Origin: Mesaphorura yosii
Lineage: Eukaryota; Arthropoda; Collembola; Poduromorpha; Tullbergiidae
DNA length: 64,000 nt
Reading direction: 5' to 3'
NCBI GenBank assembly: GCA_009869945.1
Contig: WIXG01000099.1
Span: 1 to 64,000 of the forward strand
A program made the position numbers and the translations under genes. Under the pieces are notes generated by a model. The model saw only the letters and a program-made list of their open reading frames with translations, did not search any database and was not told the DNA's origin. Shown piece by piece: positions 1 through 12,832 of this stretch. Positions within the stretch are counted from its first letter, which is position 1; every line of letters starts with the position of its first letter.

Positions 1-3000
1 TAAAGACACTCTCCATGCGATGCTGATTCAGAATGCGAAATCGGTTTTGCCCTACTTATCACCGTTTTCGAGATCATAGGTTACAAACATTTCGCCCTCC
101 CTTCGATTAAGAGTAAGATTCAATGAACGTAATATAATGTACTGGTTGATGCTACTGACCACTTTTGATGTCCCCTTCGTCTTTAGGGCTGCATGATATT
201 AACGATATTTAAGAGATGCCTCTTTAATTGTTTATGCTTGCGGTGCTGGAGTGTCTTCGGCCTAAATCGATTCTGTAGTGTCCAACTGTCCAACGTCTGC
301 CAACGTGCAGTTTACAATAAATTAGCTGAGTTTTACAAGATTCTCGAGACTGCGATTGGAAAGATTATTGCGAAGTACTCCATTGGTTATTATCGAGTGT
401 TGGGCACAAATTAACTACTCTTCTTTGCAAGGTTGAAACATTCTTGCTAGCCTGAGGTGTTGAGCGACGTGTTCGTGTAATGGAATCTATAACTGGAGTA
501 TCTAGGAGACTTCTGATAAGTAATTCAGTTTGAATTCGACATCAGGAGAGGAGGACAACAATTGGAGATATTCTTGTGTCAGTCTCGTAATAAAATCAGC
601 CTCAGCTTCTACAGGCATGCAGAAATGGCAAGTGGCAGGTGGCAAGGGCATTGGGTTCATTAGTCGTGCACAATACGGGAGACTGGGATCACGCTGTACA
701 ATGGACTACTAATTATATGAACTCATACTGTGCATTTTAAATACCTGCTTAAAGGCGAGTCGTCTCAGGGGCAAGTTCTGAAGAGCTGAAAACTTGACGG
801 GTCTGAAATTTTGCTGCAAATAAAGCTTTGACTCTGTCGCGTTAGTTTACTTGTAAAAAAAAAGCTACCCACAAGCAAAATTAAGACTACCACCATCTTC
901 AGGAGCTTCTTACAGTGACAGTCATCTGCCTGATCATTTCGTTCTTCGGAGAGTAATTGCTTACAGAAGATACGAGTAATAAGCCAGTGCCTTATTTCTT
1001 GCATAAATCTGTCACTACTGATATTATACTTGCTAATGTAAAAATAACATGGCTACGACTTACGACGTCAATCTAAGGGCACAAGCATAAGGCAGAGGCA
1101 CGCATATTGTGATCCAAATTGATGAAGTGCAAGAAATGCGTAATATCCAGGCAAGAGTTTCAGAGCGGTTGTTGTTTTATGTTTAATTTATATTCGTCGC
1201 GACAAATACCAGTTTATTAGCATTTCATTCATTCAAATGATGCTCGAATGTTTTCACACCGTAATAATTACGGGAAAGGCAAGACTAAAAAAACGCAAGA
1301 CATAAGAATGGGAATCATAAAAAAACATACATTCCGTACTGGCACTGGCAATTGCATAGACTTTTCATTTTATAAATTCAAAACACACACAAATTCAGGC
1401 TTATCATCTCATGTCATGTATTATATGTCAACTGGCTCGTATTCATACTGTACTGCTTGTCTCTTTTCACCGTGAAATTGGCAATAAATCCGGGGAGTTA
1501 TTGCGTGTTATGCCATGTTTTGAAATGCAATGATAATGAAGTGACGAAACAAAGTTACTGCATATGTGGGTAACTCGTAATCATTTGATTATGGAGGCAG
1601 GATCAACGAAATTAATTCACGATCCATGTCGACGTCGAAGTTGAGATTTTGATATCTTCACAAAAAGATCACCAGGTTGACAAAATAAGCAGGAAATGAT
1701 TGAAATGCGTGGTAGCATGCACCATGCATTTTCCCGGTCGTTGATGACAGGAGAAATGTCCTTTTGCTTGTCTTGCCGTATTTTGTTACCACAATTCTTT
1801 ATTTTTAAGCCCTATGATCCGACACTAGATGCAGTATTTATAGAAGCAGTAAACGCAAAGAATGAATAAGAATGTGTTGGAATAAAATATTGCTCCAATG
1901 CAGCGGCTTGATGGAGTAATAATGGCACCAGCAAAAACGAGCACGAGAAATACGACAGTTTCACTCTTGACGTGAACCCAAGAAATGCTTTCAGCCTCGC
2001 GCATTAACAGGATGCATCTTTCTAATTTCATGAATGCATTTCGCATTACGCACTTCGCCTGCTGTGCTGTGGTCTTGAGTCCTGAGTGAGTTTGAGTTTG
2101 ACTGCCAAAAGCACTGCTATTTAAAAGACAAGACAAAGTTTAAAGTCCTTTCGCTCGCGTCAGCGTCTTCATTTTGCCCGTTTCTCACTCGCGACGCGAC
2201 TTCCTCCCCGGAAAATAGATTAGGTTCGAGATGCGTACAAGTTATAATCAGTGAATCAGCATGGCACAAATGTATGACATTCTTCTGGTACTTTGCTTCT
2301 TCCTTCGTGATCTACGCACTACACACACACGCATAAATAGCTCACGGAGAAACTATCAGACCATAAGATCAAGATGTGATTCTCGCGACGCTACTGCGAC
2401 AGGGCTTCTGGTGACTTGAACTACTTGAACTTGAGCATTTGTATGGCACGGTGCGCTGTCACGAGTCACGCCATGCAGCGAAATGTCTTAGATTTCATCT
2501 CTGATTCATTTTCATTTTTCAATTTCCAAATTTCCGTTTCTTGGTTCGGTGCTGTGCATCTCTTTTAAATGATTTCGAGTAGAGACAGTGCAGTGCCACT
2601 GCAAGACGAAGGGATCTTCGGTTTGCAATCAGAACAGAAGCAAAATCCTGAGTCAAGCTTACATCCGTTTTCACTGCCATTAATAACAGACTTCTCTTGT
2701 TGGAAAAATATTTTTAAAGCTTAGCCCCGTGTTTCGTCTGTACAGACATGTACTTCAGCATCAGCTCGCCGAACTCACCCTTTCTTCATCTAATTATCCA
2801 CGAAGCACATTATTAGTTAGGCCATGATTTACATTTATGCCGGCAATGGGCACGGGCACCAACTGAGTATACAGAAAGACCTGCATCTGAGATCCGAAGG
2901 GAATCGTCACTAATAATGACTCCGAACTGCACCCTGAAGTGGTGTGAGAAATGCAGAATACGCAATAACAGTATGCGACTAATAATATAAAATATGGAAA

Positions 3001-3528
3001 ACAAGGAGGGATCTTCATCTCATCCACGCCATGCCAGCCATGCCACGCTTCTGATGCAAGTGCAGGAAATGAGCACTCGTCTCGGCCGTCGTGCCACGCC
3101 ATGTCATGTGCCAATTAGAAACACATGTTTCTTGTGTTTACTTTAAATCTGTCGCAGTCGAAAAGGAAAAGACCGATGTCTTTATGAATTAAAGCGATCC
3201 TGCTCCTGCTGCAATGCTATGCTGATTAAATATGGACTTCATCCGATTCAAACGATATGAGCACGAAAAGGAGACAAAACTCTTCATGATGGCACATCAG
3301 CACGGATACGAATGTATGTATGACCGACGTGTATTAATGAACTCCTTAAAGAAGTATACTCTCAGCCTTCAGCCAAAATCTGTTTCATTAAACCCGAGTC
3401 AAGCCTTCCATATTCATACGCCTAATTAAACTGGTTGCAGCTTTGATTAAAATAACTTGGCCTGATCAAATATGCCGAGCACTGGTTAGCCACTTGAATA
3501 AATAGAAATCTTTTATTACGTCAGTGTG
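1..3528. other. Left intergenic stretch, no recognisable gene
   Basis: I see no convincing coding exon here. The open frames are short (about 60-106 codons), low in complexity or hydrophobic by chance, and none pairs good splice sites with a recognisable domain. The region is AT-rich and ends at the 3' side of the minus-strand b561-like gene. Confidence 0.5.
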
Positions 3529-5295
3529 TTATGTTACCCATGGGTAGCTCGTAGTCGTTTCAAGAAGCTGTTCCTGCTCTAGCATCATGTCAATTTCTTC
3601 GACTTTGATTCTGTTCTCAGTATCATCGATGTCCGAGTCAAAGCAGCTGCCGTAGTAAGGTGTGACGACAACGAAGATGTGTGCAATACCGTAGCAGACA
3701 ACGCAGAAAAGCACGTAGCCCAGCAGCATGTAAATTCGGAACTTTGAACCCTGGAATTAAAGAGCGAGTGAGCATGTCAGAAAAGTCTCATGAACTGTTA
3801 AAAGCATGTTAAATGAACGTTGACAGCCAATGACGTACGGGAGCATTCATATGGAAGACACGCATCACAGGTGGAGGAAGGTATCTGCGTTTGGGTCTTA
3901 GCTTCAGTTTCTTGTCAACACGATGAATATGAATCTAAAGACAAACGACAAAGTAAACGTTAGAAGTACATGTAGATGAAATACTGATAATCTCAAAAGG
4001 GAAGGTATCAAATCCTGGAGCTCACTTCCATGACAATAAAGAAAGCGACTTGTCCCGCCACGAATACGATCACCACAATGAGAAATCCACAGGAGAAGCA
4101 TCCAGCTGGAACCCAGCCCGCACTCACCATTGCCGCAACTTAAAAGGTAACTTGCAGTATGACATTTTGTCCGAAACCGACCGCGAATTTGTGAGTTGAT
4201 TCTACTTGCTTGCAAGAACCCATTCTAATACGCCAAAGAACCAATGCAAGAAAATCTGGACCTTTCTCACCGGAACATTGCGCAGGCGAAAGACTCCAAG
4301 CAATAGGTGGATAATGAACAGACTAGTTGCGACTCCGCCAATGATAATGTGAGCCAATAGAGCTGTATCCTCAGCGTAGAATCTTTCGAGACGTTTGACT
4401 TCAACACCATAAATTCCGCCCAACATAAACACGCATGCAAGGGCAAGGCTCAAGCCATGGATTGTGAACCACCAATATTCTTGCAGGAAAACACTGCAGA
4501 CCAACAATATTGATTACGGTACAGGGTTCTAGGAATCTAGATTTATTTTCTTTTATCTTTTGAGTACGTTTCTTTGTAATATCGTGACACGAAGGCGGCG
4601 AGTGGACTAAAGATGAAAATTTAAAGATCACAAGCAATAATCCCGTTGCTTGTTTTCGTTTCTCAAGAACAAATCAACACTTACCCTGAGGTTATCCGTG
4701 TCATTAGAGTGTCATTTGAATCGCGTGGTCCTTTCGAGCTTCCAGTTGCAGCTTCTTTGGAATTGATCTGGTCTTCACCGGCGGTGCCGTGCCAAGACGT
4801 GGACAATAGCAGCGTTCGTCCTCGGTTAAACTAACTTCAGTTGGAAGCTTAAGGAGACTGTTGATGGTTTCCCTTTCCGATGTTTGAGACGCGGTGTCTG
4901 GCGCACGAAAATTCGGCTGGGGTCCAAAAGCTGCGAGCATCTGCTGAATATCCGGAACACAGAAGTACATTTGACGCAACGAAGTCCACGCTGTAAATCC
5001 GAGTGCAATTAGCACACACTCGTTAAGCTGCGAACTTTAGCATCATAGTCAATTGAACTAACTTAGCCAGTTATATAAACTTGTGAGAGCGCCAGTAATT
5101 TTTTGCGGCCCGGATTCCGATGTGATTCGGAATCTCTCTTTTTGGTTAGCAAGTTGCAATGTAAAAGGCAGAGAAATCGATGTTGTCGCAAAGGTGCGGA
5201 GGTGGAACCAATTGAGCTTGGACGTTGAAGGAAGACAGCTGGTACCAGCCCACGATGCCAACCATCAGGAGCAGGAGAATTCGTCGCGCATGCAT
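3529..5295 (-). CDS. DOMON/cytochrome b561-like membrane protein (5' half unresolved)
   Basis: Probable ferric reductase-like (FRRS1/SDR2 type) electron-transfer membrane protein. The 3' half is clear: exons 4685-4830, 4210-4493, 4026-4138, 3839-3934 and 3529-3750 join in phase. They encode several membrane helices with the histidines expected of a b561 core (FTIHG, LLAHII, IIHLLLG, FLHWFFG), then a basic loop, another helix and an acidic tail ending TSYPWVT. The 4210/4138 junction needs a GC-AG intron (CAA|GCAAGT). The proposed start at 5295 gives a good signal peptide (MHARRILLLLMVGIVGW). Between 4830 and 5209 there is DOMON-like sequence (ECVLIALGFTAWTS, then a YFCVPD strand), but its pieces lie in different frames that I could not join with consensus splice sites. 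The 5' exons are therefore uncertain and may be frameshifted. Heme binding and reductase activity are inferred from the family. Confidence 0.6.
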
Positions 5296-5815
5296 GATGC
5301 ACGGTTTGTGATGCACACTTTAATTGAAAGTACCTGAAAGGTTCTTGTCTCAAAATCACGGTTTCCTGAATAAGTCACGATATTAACTTTAGAGACCACA
5401 GACGAGGACTTCCTCTGCCTGGCAATCTCGCAGCGCTTTTTAGCTTTGCGGATTGAAGTTTGGCTGGATTGGTCATAATCACTTTCATTCAGTCGCCGAC
5501 TGAATTCAGGAAATCTTGGAAATAAGAACTGGAGCATTGAATGCCGGGTCATGGAAACTACACATTTTGAGGCCTTATCCCCCCCCCCCAAGTGGCATTG
5601 CCTTCTCGAGCAGAAAGCAATGCCAGTGCAGTGTGAGGACGCGCAGTGCATATTTGCAAGAGTTATGACATACCATCATCATTTGTATGATTTATTCATA
5701 CATTCGAATCGAGATGTGTAGCGTTACAAAAGCAATCACAAGCACGAATACTGAAAATACAATTACAAATTCAATAGACTTTTACCGGATTTAGCTTAAT
5801 TAAACCTCAGACACA

Positions 5816-8800
5816 CTATCTCTTGCCAAAATGTCTAAATGCTGGATGAACTTGTTGAGGTGGGACTTGCTGGATTGAATGTTGCTGCTGTTGACCGAAT
5901 GGATCAAACCCTGTGCAAATACAAGGAACAAACCAAAAATTTATTTACATATAAGTCACATAATCAGACTCTTTAACAGAAGTGGCAATTTGAAAGGCAT
6001 ACACGCTAACGAGCGTGGACAAACTAAAAGTACAAACCTCCACCAAATTCTCTTTCTATGCCGTTGATATCGTCATCTAAGTTCCCAGCGGGTTTTTCGG
6101 GTTCCGGCTTCTTTGGTGGTGGTTTCTTCGGCTCTTTTCTTCGTTGGGCCTTACCTCTATCGTCTGGAGCTTCTTCCTCCTCCTCTTCTTCCTCTTCCTC
6201 TTGTTTGGCATTCTTTGGCTTGCGTTCTTCTGAAAATGTGGATCAAATTATTTCAAACCTCAGTGCTCTGAGTGTCGTTTCAAGAACAAAACACGAGTAA
6301 TACCTTCTTCCTCTTCCTCTTCCTCCTCTTCTTCTTCTTCCGGTGCATTTTTTCGCTGCGGTTTTCTCGCATTTTCTTCAGGTTCCTCTGAAAATTGCCA
6401 ACCGGGTCAATAAAGTCAGTCTATTTCTAGTCAAGTATGTCTGGGCGCATAATAAAAAACTTCACAAACCTTCCTCTTCTTCCTCCTCTTCTTCCTCCTC
6501 CTCCTCCTTTGCAGGTTTTCTTTTGGGTGCCGGTCGTGATCGCGGCCTTTTCCTATTGTCCTCTTCGTCCTCCTCTTCTTCTTCCTGCTCGTCATCGTCT
6601 TGCTGCCTGCCGCGATTTGATTGCCTGTTGTCGTCGCGGGATCTGTCCCTGTCCCTGTGCCTGTCAGATATTGACGAAGGTCTGTGCCTGTTCCGATACT
6701 CCTCTGGCACTGGAGGGCCGAAATCATGGTCATTGAAGTCGTCTCGCTGATCATCAGGATACTGCTCGCGTTCCCCCACTTTCTGAAAATTTTCCGTTAA
6801 TCTTGGGGCTTTGTTTTCCTCGTCGTATTGCTTCAATGTTCTCGTGTAAATTGGATCCAATGGTGGAAGACTTGTGGGATCTCGATTTCTGTTTATTGTA
6901 CGATACTCGGACGGATTGTGATCATGTTCTCGTTCACGGCTGTTGCCATTTGAGTACCCGATGGGTGGGTTAAAACGAGACCTCGGGCCCCTGTCGTTGT
7001 AATCTTCGTTTCGGTTGTTTCTGCAAGAGAAGAGAGTAATGCGCAAGATTTAATAAACTTGACTGACTTGACCCGTGTAATTGTAAGCTTACCTTGACCT
7101 ATCTTCCTCTGACGGCCTGAAGGGTCTGTCAAAGTTATTTGCCAAGCTCACAAATTCGGGATCAGGATTTGGGTCATAATGGTCGCGGCTTCTTACAGGG
7201 GCGCCTTCTACTCTGTTGAATTCTCCAACGTTATCATTTGGGCGCGTGTGATGAGTGTCTCGATCAACCGGCCGTCTCGGAATTCCCAGTGGCCTGATGA
7301 ATTCGCCTATATTCTCATTAGGATAGGTGTCGTAGTCTTCATTGTACGAAGGTCTGCGATCGTTGTTGCTTGGTCGCCGAGGCTTTTCTTCATTGTAGTC
7401 TCGTTCGCGTTCTCGTTCTCTTGGTTTACGATACGGCTTGTGATCTTCATCAGTCTCGTCTTCGTCATACTTGTCGTTTGTATTTCTACTCTTTTGAGGT
7501 TGAGGTCTGTGTTTCTTGGCTTTGCGCTCGTCATAATCTTCCTCCTCGTCGTAGTCTTCATCTAAAACATTGACTGGATTCTTCTTCGCTGTCTTTGGTG
7601 CGTGGCTCGGCTTCGGCGGTCTTGGGTCTCCGTAGTAGTAATCGTTCGCCGGATCAAATTTAGGTGGTGGGTTATTAAATTCGCCCTTTCTTCGGTCGTT
7701 TATGGCGGTCGGGTCCTCCAGAGCGTAGAAACGGTACTCTGGCGGAGGAGTGGGAGTTGCGCGAACCGGAGTGTAAGTGTTGTGGTTACGAACTGGAGTG
7801 GGTGCAGGCTGTGCTCGAGGTGGAGGAGGCAAAGGCCGTGCAGGAGGAAAATTCTGAACGTGCTGGTGTTGCTGCTGCTGCAGTTGGGCGTGCGATGGGC
7901 CGCGGTACACAGGCTGAAGCCGCTGTGGATTATAATGCTGATGTGGATGATTCGTGTGAATTGGAACTTGCATGACTGGCGGAGCTGGAGTGTAATAAAC
8001 AGGTGTTGGCTGTGGTGCCTGTGGTTGATAATAATGTTGCTGCTGATGCTGCGTCGGTGGGTAGGGTCCCGGCTGCGAGTAAGTCGCGGGATAATGCTGA
8101 ACTTGTTGAACGGGAACTTGGGTCAAATACATTGGCTGCTGTGTTACGGTGACATACTGAGGTGCTTGTGGCGACACGTGCTGCACGTGGTGCTGCTGGG
8201 GTTGGTGGTAGACTTGTGGAGCCTGAGGTTGATTGAAGCTGTTTTGTTGTCTTTGATTATTAGCATTTGCGTGTTGCTGCTGAGATTGAGGGGATGGTGC
8301 CTTTGGTGCGTACTTGATTCCGGGCGATCGGGCGTTAAATCTGGGATTCACTTCATTCGACTCCGAATCATTTTCGTTGTCAGTGAACTTGTGTTCAAAA
8401 ATGCCACCAGGCTCCTTGTAAAACGGCAAGTTTGCGTCTGAATTACTGTTTGCCAGTTTAATATGGGAATTTTTGTGGCCCGATGAAGCTGAATCCGGTT
8501 GCTTTCTGGCGACGAGAAGCTCGTTCTCATTCCTTTCACTATGTTTGGTCAGAATTTCTGGGCGCTTTCTCCCGCGTGGGCTAAATCGGCCAAGGACCGG
8601 AGTACTCACAGTCGTGGCGGCCGAATTCTGAAGGTCACGAACAGGCAGCGATGGCGTGAATGGAATTATGGTGGTTCGCTCAAAAGCCGTTGGAGGCGCA
8701 TCGACTTTGTACCCAAACGCAGAGTGCGCATCGTGAAATCGTTGAACATCTTCGGGAGACAACCCTTCTTCATTATGCGCGATATGAATGGGATTCTGCG

Positions 8801-11082
8801 TGGGTGCGTAGATATGGTTATGCGGTGAGTACGGCTTGCCAAAACCATGATGACCGTAGTTGACATTGATCGATGGTACGACGCGTTTAGTTTCTAATGT
8901 TGTCGTGGTCGTTGGAATTGTTGTCGTGAAATGAAAAGGTCTTTCTGTAGGACGATTTCCACCAATTTGATCTGCCGTGATAACATAACGCGTCTCTTCT
9001 TTGTCGAGTGTATCGTCGTGGTTAGACGCATTGTTTACAGTTTGCTTGTGGAAAGTCTTCTCAGCCTTCTCGTCTGCAGATTTTACTTTCTGCTTTCCCT
9101 CATGCGAAACAACTGATGAAGTCGTCGTAGTGGACGTGGGCGCCGATTCAGCAGTGACCAGGCTTGGCATCTCTTTCTCAGGTTCTGTCTTACTTTTCAG
9201 CCCACTCAAGAATTCTTTCTTTTTATCGTTGGCTCGCGAAGTCAGCTCCTGCGTTGTTAAATACCCGCCTACTTTGAACAAGTGTTTGTTGACATTTTCT
9301 GGCCGATTGGAAGTTGTCAACTTGAACTCAGTTTCTTGACTTTTTGATTGTTCATTTTTAAATTTTGTGAGTGCTACATGCGTCTGGAGAGTCATTGGTG
9401 TGGTTGGGAATATTTTATCAAGCATCCCATTATGTGCTGCTGACTTCAGCCCATAATTGGTTCCACGCGTCAGTGATGCTGAAAATGACTTGTGAGAAGT
9501 TGAGGTTGGAGATACCGTTGTAGCTGAACTGTTGCCAAACGAGGCTTGCGTCAAGTCGCTGACTTTTGCGGAGAATGACGCGATAGAACTTCCAGCCATT
9601 TCCCTAATTACGCCATCGTCCTTGTGGACCCGCAAAGGGGCAGTCGTTTTCGGTGGCGCCGGCTTGGGTTTATAAATTCTTTCTCTGGGACGCAGACTCA
9701 GGGAGAACACTGTGCCTTTCTTCTTAAAGCGACTTTTCAGTGGGTTGCTAGAGTCGTTGAAGAAGGTTTGACCGGTACTTGAGATGAAGCTGTTTGGTGT
9801 CGTGGTGGTGGTGGAAATCGTACTTGTAAAGTTAGACGGGATCAATGGCGCGTTTCTTATGAATATTATTGGAGCGGTACTCGAAGACTGTATCGCCACT
9901 CTGGATGGTGTGCTGTACGTTGTGTACGCAGGCTTCGGTATCGTTGGTGAAGATTTACTTCCTCCTTGCAGCTGCCTTGTAAAATTTCCTGATGCGTCTG
10001 CTTAAACAAACGCACATTACTCAAAGGTAGGAAAGAGTCTGTCATGTTTCTAATAAATTTACAATATCGAAATTCGATTTGGTTTTCCGTCTGCCATATT
10101 GTATTTGCCTATTCAATTCAGCGAACTCGTCGAAATTTTGCATGTTGTTACGCGAAGGAACACTGAATCAACGAACCAAGTCGGTTCTCTTTCAATGAAA
10201 CTGCAGACTGTGTACAAACAGCGTGCAGCTCGCATGTGTTACTTCGTGAGCGAGCTGGCGTCTTTCTAGTCGACTCATTTTTATTAAGAATCAATAATGC
10301 ATGATGGCAAGAAAAATCCAGAAGTGAATTTGTGCCCTCGTTATGTACCTTAATTTGCACAACGCATTTTCGTGTCTCACTTGATCGGTCAACAGGAGTC
10401 AAAAAGTTAGTAACGCAATCGATTCCGTTGTAGTCAAGCAGTTATGAGTTGAGTTTGAGATACGCCAACTGTTTCATCACACGACGGCACCGCAATTTAA
10501 GTGACTCAAACATGAAGCTTTTCGCAGCTGAGAGTCCGTTTGCGTATACGTGTAAAAATGAAATGAACGAATTCTTTCTTTCAATCCACTCAAACTTATG
10601 AACTTGTTGTTCGTTTATTGAAGTGTTATGAATTGAGAAACGCATTAGGCGGTAGGAAGTACGGAAATTCGACGCCTAAGAATATGATTACGAAATTCTC
10701 TTGGCTTCAGCTTTGGCTACAATTTAAGTGTAGAAATTGCATGACAGACCCTGAATGATTAGCAAATTAAGCTCAAGGTGTCTATCCCGAACGAATTTAT
10801 GTGGCAATGGCTGATCTTGTCATGTCATAATAATTTCAGAAGACGTACCATGGTTCTCAGCATTCAATCGGACCACTGCACTTATATGGATTAGGACGAC
10901 GAAGAGGAATGGCACCTTCAAAATAAAAATACAACAGCAATTGAATGCGTTAAAAGTATAATTTGCTTGTCGTGAACGTGAAGGGAAACAATTGAAGTGG
11001 CCGCTTGTTTGGTGATGCTTACGGTATTGAAGCAGGAATAGAACTTCGGTCCGAATTCGAGCATTTTTAAACTACTCTTCAT
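5816..11082 (-). CDS. Secreted 1317-aa low-complexity protein with poly-Glu exons
   Basis: Seven coding exons: 11023-11082, 10849-10915, 7093-9997, 6470-7020, 6304-6387, 6038-6229 and 5816-5910. They total 3954 bp with every junction in phase. Exons 1-2 encode a signal peptide (hydrophobic VPFLFVVLIHISAVV, cleavage near LNA/EN). The mature chain is disordered-looking: S/T-rich to about residue 600, Q/P/H-rich at about 612-795, then charged Asp/Glu/Arg/Lys blocks, three GEF motifs (two as NENIGEFIRPLG and NDNVGEFNRVEG), and poly-Glu tracts closing exons 4 and 5 and inside exon 6. The C-terminus is short and Q-rich. No catalytic domain or classic chitin-binding cysteine motif is visible. It is probably an extracellular matrix, cuticle or mucin-like protein, by composition only. 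Exons 5 and 6 are phase 1-1 and look duplicated. The exon 3 acceptor is a tandem AAGCAG site. Confidence 0.8.
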
Positions 11083-12832
11083 AGTTGTGGACGTGAAATC
11101 TTGGAATTGTCATTTTTCAATGCCCAAATCTCCACTGTCTCATAAGTGCAATAAGAACTCTGGAGACATGATTAAAATCAACTGCGAGACTTCCACTGAC
11201 ACAATCTTGTCCGGCTTTCAGTCAATTTTATTACGATTCACTATGCACTTTCCGAATTCCGACAACTTGAACCAAATTCAACCTCATATTTCCGTTCCCC
11301 AGGCGGATAGACCAAAGCAGTGTACCGAACTCAAACTGTCGACTCACCAGCCCATCGTTTATAACTTCTCACAGTACACACGGGCACACAATGCAATACA
11401 CAATATTTGGATATTTTCTAAACTTGAAGCAGACGCGAAGAATCGCAGTTAAGGACTGACTCTTGGGAAGGTTAACGAAAGAGAAAATTGAAGCTGGTTG
11501 AGGTTGCGCGAAGATGAAAAGGAGAGGGTGGGAAATTGATTAAGAAAAATCATGAGATGAGTTTCATAAAATAAAACCCCAATTTATAATTCACAATTCA
11601 TGTCTTCTGAAGTAGAGTCTCAGTCGTCGCGCGTCTGACTGCAATAAAAATGTAAATACGTTTACCACAATGCTTTACACCTTAGTTGAATGCGCTTTAG
11701 CAGATGATCAGATGAGTGCATAAGAATCATGAGTCAATGTTGCACTTTTAGGAGAGGAATGCATGCTCGCCTGGATGAAGACAAGCCATTTAATTTAGGG
11801 CTTGCCAAAATTCACATGCGGTTTTACTGCAAAAAGTGCAAGGGAGCCGTTCATTCTTGCATAATTCGAAAGAGAGATTCGTTCATGCACCCGCACTCAC
11901 CTCACTGCCAAATTAAACCGTCACATTTCAAATTGGAGCTTAATTATGATGGGTCAGTTGAAGAACTCCTCACGCAAAGGCAAATCTGCATTTCAGAAAA
12001 ATCTTGAAAAATGAGCAGCTTTGGAATTTAAGTTTTTCTTTCACTTCGTGTGTGTTTCAGCACTTGTAGGGTCCTGATGAATGGATCTTTGCATGTTGAT
12101 GAGCGTAAATCACAGTGACGACCGGTCTTAATTCGTGCTCTACTGTATGACTTCATATCATGATCATCGCGCATCACGCGTGTTTAGCAATTCGCAACGA
12201 AATCGAAAGGACTCATCAAGCGTGACTTACGAGAGCAAAACCTGCACTCGAACTGCATGCAGCGGAGTCAAAGTTACATAAAAACTAAGCAAATTGAGAT
12301 GTAACCGCTCATTGTACTAATTTACACGCTCAAATAAATTTTAAACTCGTTACTTTAAATCGAGCGAGTGATCATGTCGCAAAATGGCTGAGAATGTGTA
12401 TCATATTTGTGTTGAGAAATCTTCGGCGCAGACCACTAAAAACTAAAGGCAATTCTGCGACTGAGGCGGCAGTGTTTATGCGATCAGCTACAACAAATGG
12501 CCCTTGGTATGTTCACTTCAAAGTAAAGACATCAATGGGGGGGGGGGGGGTATGGCTGATGGAGACGGACTGAGTCTTAATTGAAGTACGGATAACATTT
12601 ATTTATTGCAACTTACACTAGATTGGTTTGTCTTTCTAGAATTTTCGCTACTCAATTTATTATGATGAATACAGCTCACTGATGTTTACATGACTTCTAG
12701 GTGTTTACTAAACAAATAGGGCACTACTTTCTCAGTTCTTGTCAGTACTGGTTACAAATTACGAAGTATAGACTACGCTGACTCATGTAGATCGCTGGAC
12801 TCTTGCTTCTTGCTTTTGGAATCACCTTCAGT
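11083..12832. other. Intergenic stretch between the 1317-aa gene and CHCHD2
   Basis: This holds the upstream region of the 1317-aa gene and the 3' flank of CHCHD2. Plus-strand open frames at 11087-11452 (121 codons) and 11729-12007 (92 codons, with a CKKC motif) have no recognisable domain and I do not call them genes. A poly-G run lies at about 12537-12550. Confidence 0.4.

Noticed and set aside
11729..12007. 92-codon plus-strand frame with CKKC, considered as a zinc-finger exon
   Set aside because: Only one Cys pair with wrong spacing for a known finger, and no flanking splice sites that join it to anything.
12537..12550. Poly-G run as a possible G-quadruplex or switch element
   Set aside because: A single homopolymer of about 14 bases with no nearby G runs or regulatory context; likely slippage.
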